A stretch of DNA of 64,000 nucleotides, taken from the NCBI RefSeq assembly GCF_005280255.1, contig NZ_CP040018.1, positions 4,464,001 through 4,528,000 on the forward strand, in the 5' to 3' direction. The stretch comes from Arthrobacter sp. 24S4-2 (GTDB lineage: Bacteria; Actinomycetota; Actinomycetes; Actinomycetales; Micrococcaceae). Position numbers and translations under genes: made by a program. Below are positions 35,874 to 43,844 of this stretch, piece by piece. Under the pieces are notes generated by a model that saw only the letters and a list, made by a program, of their open reading frames with translations, searched no databases and had not been told where the DNA came from. The first letter of the stretch is position 1. Every line of letters begins with the position of its first letter.

Positions 35874-35963
35874 TACGGTGTAACCAAAATCCCGCTGGGG
35901 GCAGGAAGACGTGGCTGATCCCGGCAACCGATTCATCAGTAGCCGACGTGAAAAGGATCAAGA
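35874..35963 (+). promoter_or_regulatory. promoter and conserved 5' leader of the second Pro/Gln-rich protein
   Basis: TACGGT (35874-35879), AACCAAA, GCTGGGGGCAGG, CTGATCCCGG and AAAAGGAT, colinear with the leader at 34520. The rest of the 345-bp gap (35619-35873) shows no gene or repeat. Confidence 0.6.
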
Positions 35964-36695
35964 ATGAGCACTCCGCCCGTCCCGCCGCCCTATCCCAACG
36001 ATCCCCCATCGGGTGGCCAGTTCGGGCAGGCACCTTACCAAGCGCAGGCACCCCAGTACGGGCAGAGTCCGTCCCCTTTCCCGCAGGCTCCGCAATACGG
36101 CCAGGCACCGCAGTCCGGCCAGCCCCAGCAGTTCGGCCAGGCACCGCAGTCCGGCCAGCCCCAGCAGTTCGGCCAGCCCCAGCCTCTTGTGTACCCGTCA
36201 GAGCTGCCGCAGCCGCGGAAGGGCGGGCCGGCCGTAGTGCCGCCGCCACTGGTTAACATCGCCTTCTGGCTCCTGACGGGCGCGTGCATCCTGTGGGTTG
36301 GTTCGGTATTCCTGTCGATAGGCTCGATCGACGACCCCGCGATGCGCCGTCAGTTCAATGCCAGGCTTGCTGCCAGCGGCGCTGACGTGGACTTTGAGGC
36401 CCTTAAAGGCCTGGTGGTGGGCATGGTGGTACTGATAGCCGCGGTCGGTGTCCTGATGTACGCGCTGGTGGCGGCCAATATGCGGAAAGGCAGGAACTGG
36501 GCCCGGATCCTCGGCACCATCTTCGCGGCCTTCTCACTGCTGGGCGTTCTTGAGATGGGGCTGGGCACGCTGTCCATCCTGGCGGGCGTGGCCTCCATGG
36601 TGCTCCTGTACCTCCCCACCTCCGCGCCGTATTTCAGGAGGTACCAGCCGTTCGCCGGACCGTACGGTCCGCCGGGCTACCCCTACGGACGCTAG
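35964..36695 (+). CDS. Pro/Gln-rich membrane protein, paralogue
   Basis: A 243-residue paralogue of the preceding protein. It has the same MSTPP start, a shorter repeat region (QAPQSGQPQQFGQ units, residues 20-75), four spans with the shared core NMRKGRNWARILGTIFAAFSLLG, and the end PPGYPYGR. The shared IDDPAMRxxF and VDFEALKG segment between spans 1 and 2 shows tandem duplication. AAGGAT precedes the ATG. The function is unknown. Confidence 0.8.
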   Translation: MSTPPVPPPYPNDPPSGGQFGQAPYQAQAPQYGQSPSPFPQAPQYGQAPQSGQPQQFGQAPQSGQPQQFGQPQPLVYPSELPQPRKGGPAVVPPPLVNIAFWLLTGACILWVGSVFLSIGSIDDPAMRRQFNARLAASGADVDFEALKGLVVGMVVLIAAVGVLMYALVAANMRKGRNWARILGTIFAAFSLLGVLEMGLGTLSILAGVASMVLLYLPTSAPYFRRYQPFAGPYGPPGYPYGR

Positions 36696-36719
36696 CCGGC
36701 AGTTACCCGCCCTGGGCGG

Positions 36720-37427
36720 CTACTCGCCGTCGTCCGGTATTTCAGTCCTTTGTGCGTGATAGGCAAGGATCTGCAGCTCTGTGGCCATGTCCACCTTTCG
36801 AAGGTTCACGCCCGGCGGCACCTGCAGCATGACGGGCGCGAAGCTGAGGATGCTCCGCACTCCGGCTGCGATGACACGGTCGCACACGCCCTGCGCCACG
36901 GCAGCGGGCAGGGCCAGCACCACCATGTTGGCCCCGGTGCGGTGCAGAACGGGTTCGAGGTCCGCGACGTCGCTGACGCGCAGCCAGCCCACTTCGTTGC
37001 CCACCACCATCTGGTCCGCGTCAAAAATGGCCACGACGTCGAACCCCCGGGACTCGAAGCCGCCGTACCGGGCCAGGGCCTTGCCCAGGTTACCGGCACC
37101 CACGATCGCAACTTTCCAGTCCCGGGTGAGGCCGAGGGCTGCGGAGATATGCCGGCTCAGGTACTGCACTTCGTAGCCCACACCGCGGGTGCCGTACGAC
37201 CCGACGTGCGAGAGATCCTTGCGGAGCGTCGACGAGCTCACCCCGGAGGCTTCGGCCAGGGATTCGGAGGACACGCGTTCAACGCCCTCGGCCAGCATGG
37301 TGGTGAGGGCGCGCAAATAAATGGTCAGCCGTGCCACGGCCGCGGGCGGAATCTGCTTGGCGGCAGTTCCGCTATCCCCATGGACAGCCTCGGGGGATGA
37401 ATCCAGCGAAGTCACTATCTGCTCCAT
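36720..37427 (-). CDS. rex: redox-sensing transcriptional repressor Rex
   Basis: A 235-residue NAD(H)-responsive repressor. The winged-helix N-terminal domain (IPPAAVARLTIYLRALTTMLAEG, SSSTLRKDLSHVGSYGTRGVGYEV) is followed by a Rossmann fold (VAIVGAGNLGKALARYGGF). It senses the NADH/NAD ratio and controls respiratory genes. TTGTTG and TAGAGT (37452-37447) form a promoter with predicted transcription from about 37440, which favours the ATG at 37427 over an in-frame GTG at 37448. A glutaredoxin gene lies just upstream. Confidence 0.95.
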   Translation of the reverse strand: MEQIVTSLDSSPEAVHGDSGTAAKQIPPAAVARLTIYLRALTTMLAEGVERVSSESLAEASGVSSSTLRKDLSHVGSYGTRGVGYEVQYLSRHISAALGLTRDWKVAIVGAGNLGKALARYGGFESRGFDVVAIFDADQMVVGNEVGWLRVSDVADLEPVLHRTGANMVVLALPAAVAQGVCDRVIAAGVRSILSFAPVMLQVPPGVNLRKVDMATELQILAYHAQRTEIPDDGE

Positions 37428-37504
37428 TGCGTCGCGTTGTGACTCCACTCTAGAGCCCCGTCTCGGTTGCCAACAAAGCGTGCGTCATGGCCCGACGCCC
37501 TCGG

Positions 37505-37759
37505 CTATTGGGCCATGGCCTGGCGCAGCACCCGGGCCAGGCGGGTTTCGTCAATCTTCCAGAAGTCGCGCTGGATCCCGTTCACCAGCACCACGGGGAT
37601 TTCCTCCGCGTACTGTTCGCGTAGCTCCGGCTGGTTGTCAACCAGCTGTTCCCTCCACTCGAGTCCCAGTTCGGCAGTGACCCGTCCGACGGCGTCGCGA
37701 GCGGCCCCACAGAGGTGACAGTCAGCTTTGGTGATGAGGACGACGTCGGGTTTTTCCAT
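37505..37759 (-). CDS. glutaredoxin family protein
   Basis: An 84-residue thioredoxin-fold protein with the CxxC site in ITKADCHLCGAARDAV and the cis-Pro segment EEIPVVLVNG. The ATG lies six bases after TACGGT (37771-37766), a leaderless arrangement. It precedes rex in the same direction and is divergent from the HAD gene. The partner reductant is unknown. Confidence 0.9.
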   Translation of the reverse strand: MEKPDVVLITKADCHLCGAARDAVGRVTAELGLEWREQLVDNQPELREQYAEEIPVVLVNGIQRDFWKIDETRLARVLRQAMAQ

Positions 37760-37869
37760 GACTCAACCGTAGCCCGGGCCGGCGGCACCGTCGACGCTGT
37801 CGCATCGAACTCCGCCGCCGCCGGGATCCCTGAACGCCGCTGGAGCCGGGCATTGACTAGACTCATGGC

Positions 37870-38688
37870 ATGCCCGAGGAGAAGTACGTCGCCGTAGTCC
37901 GCCAGCCGGCCGGCGCGTCACAGCACGGCGAAGCCGCCTTCTTCGACGTCGACAACACCCTCATGAAGGGTGCCAGCCTCTTCCATGTGGCCCGGAAAAT
38001 GCATCAGCGCGGGGCGTTCACCCTTCCGCAGGCGGCCGGTATGGCATGGAAGCAGTTCAAGTTCATCCTCCGCGGCGAGAACATGGATGACGTTCACGCC
38101 GTCCGCGATTCGGCACTGACGCTCGCCGCCGGCATCACGGTCGAGGACATCAAGGCGCTGGGCGAAGAAGTCTTTGACGAAATGATCGAATCCAGGATCT
38201 GGCCCGGTGCCAAGGCGCTGGCCCAGCAGCACCTCCGGGTGGGCCGCATGGTGTGGCTGGTGACGGCAACGCCCATCGAGGTGGCCACCGTGATCTCCAC
38301 CCGCCTCGGCCTGACCGGCGCCCTGGGAACCGTGGGCGAGATAAAGGACGGCGCGTATACCGGCCGGCTGGTGGGCGACATCCTGCACGGGCAGGCCAAG
38401 GCCGTTGCCGTCCAGGGCATCGCGGACGCCGAGGGCCTGGACCTCAAACGATGCTGGGCCTACAGCGACTCCCACAACGACATTCCACTGCTGAGCATGG
38501 TGGGGCATCCGGTGGCCATCAACCCCGATGCCCGGCTGCGCCGGCATGCCCGCGAAAACAACTGGCCCGTCTACGACTTCCGCTCGGGACGCCGTGCCGC
38601 CACGCTGGGCTTGAAGGCCGCCACAGTCGGAGGCGCAATCTACGGCCTCTGGCGGGGCTTCACCCGCTTCCGCGGCCCCACGGTTTAA
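37870..38688 (+). CDS. HAD-IB family hydrolase
   Basis: A 272-residue protein with the HAD nucleophile motif AAFFDVDNTLMKG, motif II VWLVTATP and motif IV CWAYSDSHNDIPLLSMVG, as in SerB-like and lipid-phosphate phosphatases of subfamily IB. The C-terminal 40 residues include a weak membrane-associated segment. The ATG lies six bases after TAGACT (37858-37863). The substrate is unknown. Confidence 0.9.
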   Translation: MPEEKYVAVVRQPAGASQHGEAAFFDVDNTLMKGASLFHVARKMHQRGAFTLPQAAGMAWKQFKFILRGENMDDVHAVRDSALTLAAGITVEDIKALGEEVFDEMIESRIWPGAKALAQQHLRVGRMVWLVTATPIEVATVISTRLGLTGALGTVGEIKDGAYTGRLVGDILHGQAKAVAVQGIADAEGLDLKRCWAYSDSHNDIPLLSMVGHPVAINPDARLRRHARENNWPVYDFRSGRRAATLGLKAATVGGAIYGLWRGFTRFRGPTV

Positions 38689-38737
38689 GCCACAGGGGGA
38701 CGGCGTGCGTGCCGGCGTAGTGGCTGTTAGCCGGCAG

Positions 38738-38840
38738 CAGTGCTTCGCGTAGGAGCGCATCGCGACCGAACGCGCGACAGAGGTCGCCCAGCGACCGCCG
38801 GAGCGCCTTTCGGGTGTGTCTAAGCGACGGCGAAGCACTG
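38738..38840. repeat. 103-bp structured element with terminal inverted repeats
   Basis: CAGTGCTTCGC (38738-38748) is inverted as GCGAAGCACTG (38830-38840). The interior is rich in smaller GGTCGC-GCGACC pairs. It lies between the HAD gene and the bS22 terminator and contains no ORF. It could be a small mobile palindrome or an RNA element. Confidence 0.55.
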
Positions 38841-38863
38841 TTGCCGCCCCACCAGGCGCAAAG

Positions 38864-38894
38864 AAAAATGCCCGCTGCCAGAAGGCAACGGGCA
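38864..38894 (-). terminator. terminator of the bS22 gene
   Basis: On the minus strand ATGCCCGTTGCC pairs with GGCAGCGGGCAT and is followed by TTTTTC. Confidence 0.85.
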
Positions 38895-38916
38895 TCTCAC
38901 GCTGTGTGAAGTATCT

Positions 38917-39015
38917 CTACTTCTTGTTACGGCGCTGGTGGCGGGTCTTACGAAGCAACTTGCGGTGCTTCTTCTTGGCCATACGCTTGCGACGCTTCTT
39001 AATAACTGAACCCAC
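38917..39015 (-). CDS. ribosomal protein bS22 (AURKAIP1/COX24 domain)
   Basis: A 32-residue, extremely basic protein (GTG start; GSVIKKRRKRMAKKKHRK, then LLRKTRHQRRNKK). It matches the small subunit protein bS22 described in mycobacterial ribosomes and related to mitochondrial AURKAIP1. The ribosome site AAGGA lies eight bases before the GTG. It has its own terminator. Confidence 0.92.
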   Translation of the reverse strand: MGSVIKKRRKRMAKKKHRKLLRKTRHQRRNKK

Positions 39016-39204
39016 GAAAGTTCCTTACAAACTAGATGGAGTACCTGTCTGATGGAAGAGGTCCGTGGACTAAGCAACAGACTAAACAAACAACTGACAG
39101 ATTCTTACAATAACGAAAAACGTTCCCTAACAGGGTACCGCTTATCCGGCGCACTCACTGACCGCCCGCCCGAAGGCACATCGCAGCGCGGTCATGGAGC
39201 AACT

Positions 39205-39417
39205 TCAGGCGGAGTCTGACTGGCCTTCCACAACAGCACCCTTGACGTACTGTTCGACGGCGCTCTCCGGCACCCGGAAGGAGCGGCCGAAGCGGACGGC
39301 CGGCATCTCTCCGGAGTGGACAAGGCGATACACGGTCATTTTAGAAACGCGCATGAGCTCGGCCACTTCGGCCACAGTCAAGAACTGTGCGTTCGAGAAG
39401 TTCGACTCTGCGGACAT
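39205..39417 (-). CDS. BldC-family MerR-like DNA-binding protein
   Basis: A 70-residue winged-helix protein: FLTVAEVAELMRVSKMTVYRLVHSGEMPAVRFGRSFRVPESAVEQYV. It is very close to Streptomyces BldC, which binds DNA cooperatively as a developmental regulator; in non-sporulating relatives the role is unknown. The ATG at 39417 follows AAAGGAATAAGGG. Its upstream region (39418-39587) holds a direct repeat CAATGGGGTT and several TAGNNT-like boxes but no gene. Confidence 0.9.
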   Translation of the reverse strand: MSAESNFSNAQFLTVAEVAELMRVSKMTVYRLVHSGEMPAVRFGRSFRVPESAVEQYVKGAVVEGQSDSA

Positions 39418-39587
39418 TTCCCTTATTCCTTTGTTAACAGCTGATAAAGGCAACCCCATTGAAACCCCATTGCGGTGTGCCGATGCTGAGCCATCAACCT
39501 ACCCTGTGCTAGTTACTCTAGTGGCTGATGGTGCCATAGTGAAAGTCATCCGGGGTAACCAGTTTCCGGCGAATTCTCAGGAAAAAG

Positions 39588-40741
39588 TCAGCTCTGGCGG
39601 GCTCCCCGGCGCTTCCGGGCGGAGGCGGCGAGCTGGCTCAGTACCGAGGCGGTGACATCCCACTCCATGCAGGCATCCGTGACGCTCTGGCCGTAAACGA
39701 GTTCGTCGGTGCCGGCGGCGTGATCGGCGACATCCAGGTTCTGCGCGCCGCCCACCAGGAAGCTCTCCAGCATGACGCCGGCAATTACGCCGGCCGCCGC
39801 CCCGCCGTCTTCAAGCTGCGCCCCGATTTCCAGCGCAACTTCAGCCTGGCGGTGGTGGCTCTTGCCGCTGTTGGCGTGGCTGGCATCCACGATGAGCCTC
39901 GGGTTGAGCTGCTTTGCGGCCAGCTTGGCGGAGGCGGCTTCGACGTCGGCCGAGGAGTAGTTGGGGCCCTTGCGTCCGCCGCGGAGGATCACGTGCGTGT
40001 CCGGGTTGCCTGCCGTTGCCACGAGCGCAGCCCTGCCGTCGCCGTCGATTCCGAGGAATGCCTGGGACGCAGCGGCGGCGCTGCAGGCATCAACGGCAAC
40101 CTGCAGGTCGCCGTCGGTCCCGTTCTTGAAGCCGATGGGCATGGACAGGCCCGACGCCAACTGGCGGTGGATCTGGCTTTCGGTGGTGCGTGCCCCGATG
40201 GCGCCCCAGGAAACGAGGTCCGCCATGTACTGCGGGCTGATGGGTTCGAGGAACTCCGTGGCCGTGGGGAGGCCCAGCGAAGTGACCTGCTTCAGGAACT
40301 GGCGGGCGGCCCGCAGCCCGGTGGCGATGTCATGGCTGCCGTCCAGATGGGGATCGTTGATCAGGCCCTTCCAGCCCACGGTGGTGCGCGGCTTCTCGAA
40401 GTAGGTCCGCATGACCACGAGGAGGTCTTCCTTGTGCTTCTCCGCCTGGCTCACCAGCCGGCGGGCGTATTCCAGGCCGGCCTTGGGGTCATGGATGGAG
40501 CAGGGTCCCACAATCACCAGAAGGCGGTCGTCCACGCCGTCCATGATGGCCCGCACTTCGTCCCTGCCGCGTTCGACGACGTCTGCCACCCGGGCGTCCA
40601 GCGGCAGCTCCGCGATCATCTCCTGCGGGGACGGCAGCGCCTGGAATTCACTGACGCGCAAATTGGAGGTGGATTTCTGGGGGACGCAGTGTTTCCCACT
40701 GAATTGGAAGGATGCGTTTCGGTGGCTGCTGCGATGCTCAT
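39588..40741 (-). CDS. 3-deoxy-7-phosphoheptulonate synthase (class I DAHP synthase), frameshift near the start
   Basis: This is the first enzyme of aromatic amino-acid synthesis; it condenses phosphoenolpyruvate and erythrose 4-phosphate. Motifs of the AroF/G/H class: VIVGPCSIHDP, YFEKPRTTVGWKGLINDP, GFKNGTDG, LRGGRKGPNY and VDASHANSGKSH. The best start, ATG at 40741 with AGGA nine bases upstream, reads SIAAATETHPSNSVGNTASP and then leaves frame at the G5 run 40679-40683. One extra base joins it to QKSTSNLRVSEFQAL and gives 384 residues. Without it the main frame has no sensible start. An attenuator-like leader lies upstream. Confidence 0.9.
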
Positions 40742-40807
40742 GTTTGCGGGTCCTGTTCCGGATGGTGCGGAGCGGGCCCAAATCAGAACCCGCCGGAGAA
40801 ATGGCGA

Positions 40808-40891
40808 AGGGCAGAGAATGATCTCTGCCCTGTTGGCTCTGAAGGAAAGTTGGATGCGTGTCAGTTAGACGCGGGCCCCTCCAGAGCCAAC
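40808..40891 (-). promoter_or_regulatory. attenuator-like hairpins before DAHP synthase
   Basis: In the RNA, GTTGGCTCTG (40891-40882), which overlaps the end of the aromatic codons of the leader peptide, pairs perfectly with CAGAGCCAAC (40841-40832). It is followed at once by a second hairpin, AGGGCAGAGA with TCTCTGCCCT (40831-40808). Ribosome stalling on the leader could change the folding. The U tract after hairpin 2 is weak. Confidence 0.6.
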
Positions 40892-40920
40892 GAAAAATAC
40901 GCATACCAACGGTTAGTCAT
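40861..40920 (-). CDS. leader peptide of the DAHP synthase gene
   Basis: A 19-residue ORF, MTNRWYAYFSLALEGPASN, with Trp, Tyr, Tyr and Phe clustered at residues 5-9. A promoter TTGCGG (40956-40951), 17 bases, TATGGT (40933-40928) places transcription at or one base before its ATG, so it is probably leaderless. Content and position match a peptide that senses all three aromatic amino acids for attenuation. Confidence 0.7.
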   Translation of the reverse strand: MTNRWYAYFSLALEGPASN

Positions 40921-41021
40921 AGCAAAGACCATAACGGCCGAACGCGCCGTCCGCAAATTCGCGCTTAACATTGCGGCCCATGCAGCATTGCCCCAACGCC
41001 CCGCCCTGCCGCCCTTCCTGA

Positions 41022-41087
41022 CCCAACTAGGTAGCAGCAGGTGTCGTTTTGAGCCGCCAAAACGACACCTGCTGCTACCTAGTTGGG
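41022..41087. repeat. 30-bp perfect inverted repeat
   Basis: The left arm 41022-41051 (starting CCCAACTAGGTAGCAGCAGG) and right arm 41058-41087 are perfect complements around a six-base loop. It lies between the acetyl esterase stop and the DAHP synthase promoter. The 365-bp gap 40742-41106 otherwise holds the leader region. Confidence 0.85.
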
Positions 41088-41106
41088 CGGCGGGGAAAGC
41101 GGAATC

Positions 41107-42150
41107 CTAGCCGAGCAGCTTGCGCAGGTACTCCAGCTGGCGGTTCCACTGGTGTTCCTGGCCGCCCTCGTGGTTGTTGAACCGGTACACCTCGATGTCC
41201 TTGGCCGGAACGTCTCCGCTTCCTGTCTGGCCGGCCGTTCCGGATTCGCTTCCTGCTGCCGTTCCGTAGGCGTTGAAGCTGGCAAAGACCGTGGAGGGCG
41301 GGCAGATATCGTCCATCTGCGCAGCCGAGAACAACGCTGGCGCGGTCGCCGCCCGGCCCAGGTTGACGCCGTCGAAATAGTTCAGCACGGCGAGGATGGG
41401 TCCGTACCGCTCCCGGTGGCGGGCCAGGAAGGCGGCGATTTCGGGATACGGTCCGCGCGGCGCGATGTCGATGGAGCGGGGGAAGTCCTGCAGGAAGGGA
41501 ACGTCCGGCAGGGCGGCGATCACGCCCTCGAGCCTTCCCGCCGCCAGCCCGGCCACAGCGACGGTGATGCCGCCGCCCTGGCTGACGCCCGCCACCACCA
41601 CGCGGGAGGAATCGACGGCAGGGTGTGCCTGGGCCGCCTCGACCGCCCGGAAGGCATCCACGTAGACCCGCCGGTAGTAGTAATCTTCACGGCTTCCGAT
41701 GCCGCGGGTCATCAACCCCGCATGGGCGACGTCGCCCGCCGAGGGGTGCGGATCGGCGGTGTGCCCCAGAATTCCGCCGTAACCCTGCCCGCGGGTGTCC
41801 ATGATGAAGTGCGCGTAGCCGGCCTGCGCCCACTTGGTGTCCTGGTTGGACAGCCCGCGCCCGCCGGAATAGCCCACATACTGCACGACGACGGGCAGCG
41901 GCTGGTCCGCCGGCCTGTTCGCCGGCAGGTGCAGCCAGCCTTTCACCGGGGACCCGCCGAAGCCGGCAAACGTGACGTCGAAGGTGTCGACCACCGTCAG
42001 GTAGTTGTCCACGGGCTCGAAGACGGCATCCAGCGGGTACTCACGGGCCTCGCTGATGGTGCGGTCCCAAAAGGCGTCAAGATCCGCTGGTGCGGTGACG
42101 CCGGACGCGTAGTTTCGGAGCTGGTCAAGCGGTAGGTCGAAGAGGGGCAT
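41107..42150 (-). CDS. acetylxylan esterase/cephalosporin-C deacetylase family protein (CE7)
   Basis: A 347-residue alpha/beta hydrolase with the AXE1 pattern: nucleophile GVSQGGG, RGQGYGG, the acid in AAQMDDICPPSTVFA and His in NNHEGGQEHQ. CE7 enzymes remove acetyl groups from sugars and oligosaccharides. There is no signal peptide, so it would act on imported material. It is close to the rhamnose genes and could deacetylate pectin fragments. The product has a Gly/Ser-rich insertion (AAGSESGTAGQTGSG) before the His. Confidence 0.9.
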   Translation of the reverse strand: MPLFDLPLDQLRNYASGVTAPADLDAFWDRTISEAREYPLDAVFEPVDNYLTVVDTFDVTFAGFGGSPVKGWLHLPANRPADQPLPVVVQYVGYSGGRGLSNQDTKWAQAGYAHFIMDTRGQGYGGILGHTADPHPSAGDVAHAGLMTRGIGSREDYYYRRVYVDAFRAVEAAQAHPAVDSSRVVVAGVSQGGGITVAVAGLAAGRLEGVIAALPDVPFLQDFPRSIDIAPRGPYPEIAAFLARHRERYGPILAVLNYFDGVNLGRAATAPALFSAAQMDDICPPSTVFASFNAYGTAAGSESGTAGQTGSGDVPAKDIEVYRFNNHEGGQEHQWNRQLEYLRKLLG

Positions 42151-42299
42151 GGGATTCCGGTTCTATGAAGCGGGCCGATAGGTAGGATGTTGTATCTTGT
42201 CAGGCGCAGAAGGCAGATTCAACCCGTCACGACGCCACGTTGAGGACTTTGTACCAGCGCGACTGGAGATGCCGTTTGCCGGACGCGGTATCGCCGCCA

Positions 42300-43844
42300 T
42301 CAGACCAGCGCCGCCTGGTAGCTTTCCAACGGCTGCGATCCGCGAACCAGTGCCCGCAGCTCGGCGAGGCCACCGGAGACCACTCCTACGGCGCGGGCCT
42401 GGACCAGCACGTTGCCGAGCGCCGTGGCCTCGACGGGTCCGGCGATGACGCGTTTGCCGGTGGCGTCGGCGGTGAGCTGGCAGAGGAGCCGGTTCTGCGA
42501 GCCGCCACCCACGATGTGCACCACGTCCACGGACACGTCCGCGAGTCGTTCGGCGTCGGCGATGGTCCGGGCGTAGCCGGCGGCGAGGCTGTCCAGGATG
42601 CAGCGGGTGATGGTCGCCGGGTCGTCGGTGAGGACGGCTCCGGTGTTGCGGACGGCGGCGCGGATCCGTTCGGGCATGTTGTCCGGGGCGATGAAGTAGG
42701 AATCGTTGGCGTTGATCTGGGGTCCGCCGAACGGTAGCGCAGCGGCGGCGGCCAGCAGTTCCTCCAGCGTCGCCGTGTAGCCCTGGTCCGCCCAGCTGCG
42801 CTGGCATTCGCTGAGCAGCCAGAGCCCGCCGACGTTGCGGAGGTACCGGATGGTGCCGTCCACGCCGCGTTCGTTGGTGAAGTTCGCCTGCCGGCTGGCC
42901 TCGGTGAGCACCGGTTTCGGGAGTTCGACTCCGACGAGAGACCAGGTCCCTGACGAGATGTAGGCGAAGTTCTCACAACCGGCGCCAGTTGCCCCGGCGG
43001 GGACGGCGGCGACGGCGGAGGCGGTGTCGTGCGAGCCGACGGCCACCACCTTAGTTGCCTGGGCCAGTCCGGTACGCGCGGCGATGCCGGGCAGCAGGGT
43101 CCCGACGGTTTCGCCGGGCTGGATCAGCGGCGGGAACAGCTTTTTGGACAGGTCCAGGGCCGCCAGGAATTCGGTGGCCCACTCCCCCGCCACGGCGTCG
43201 AACAGCCCGGTGGTGGAGGCGTTGGTGGCTTCGGCGCGGCGGACCCCGGTGAGCAGGAACGCGATCAGGTCCGGGATGAGCAGGGCCTGCAGCCCGTCCA
43301 GATACTGCTCGGTGGCCAGCTGGTAGATCGTGTTGAACTGCAGGAACTGCAGCCCGGTGGTGGCGTAGAGCCGGGCCGGGTCGAGTTTCTGGTGCACGGG
43401 CGCGACGGCGGCACGGCTGCGGTCATCGCGGTAGCTGAACGGCTGCGCCGTGAGGTCCCCGGCGGCGTTCACCAGGCCATAGTCCACCGCCCAGGTGTCG
43501 ATGCCGATGCTGCTGATCTTTTCACCGTGCTCCGCGGCGGCGCGGGCCGCGGCAGCGAGGCCGGAGAGGACCTCGGCGAACAGGGCGTCGATATCCCAGC
43601 GCAGCCCGCCGTCGAACTCCACTACCCCGTTCGCGAACCGGTGCACCGTCTCCAGCGACACCGCACTTTCCGAACCGGCACTGCCGGCCGTGACGCGGCC
43701 CAGGATGACCCGGCCGGAGGAAGCACCGATATCGACGGCGGCGAACACGCTGTCCCTGAACACGCTGCCGGCGGACACCGCCCCGGCCGTGTCCGGGGCG
43801 GTGTCCACAGATGCACCGTCCGGCGCGGTTGGCACGGCGTTCAT
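42300..43844 (-). CDS. rhaB: L-rhamnulokinase
   Basis: A 514-residue FGGY-family kinase that phosphorylates rhamnulose. The opening FAAVDIGASSGRVILG is the RhaB signature; GIDTWAVDYGLV, SHDTASAVAAVP, FAYISSGTWSLVGVEL and VHIVGGGSQNRLLCQL follow. The ATG overlaps the stop of the aldolase-dehydrogenase gene (ATGA). A non-conserved tail of about 25 residues precedes the core. Confidence 0.95.
   Translation of the reverse strand: MNAVPTAPDGASVDTAPDTAGAVSAGSVFRDSVFAAVDIGASSGRVILGRVTAGSAGSESAVSLETVHRFANGVVEFDGGLRWDIDALFAEVLSGLAAAARAAAEHGEKISSIGIDTWAVDYGLVNAAGDLTAQPFSYRDDRSRAAVAPVHQKLDPARLYATTGLQFLQFNTIYQLATEQYLDGLQALLIPDLIAFLLTGVRRAEATNASTTGLFDAVAGEWATEFLAALDLSKKLFPPLIQPGETVGTLLPGIAARTGLAQATKVVAVGSHDTASAVAAVPAGATGAGCENFAYISSGTWSLVGVELPKPVLTEASRQANFTNERGVDGTIRYLRNVGGLWLLSECQRSWADQGYTATLEELLAAAAALPFGGPQINANDSYFIAPDNMPERIRAAVRNTGAVLTDDPATITRCILDSLAAGYARTIADAERLADVSVDVVHIVGGGSQNRLLCQLTADATGKRVIAGPVEATALGNVLVQARAVGVVSGGLAELRALVRGSQPLESYQAALV

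Noticed and set aside
37426..37448. Rex-type operator (TTGTGA) upstream of rex
   Set aside because: Only one half-site is present; the inverted partner expected for a Rex box is missing.
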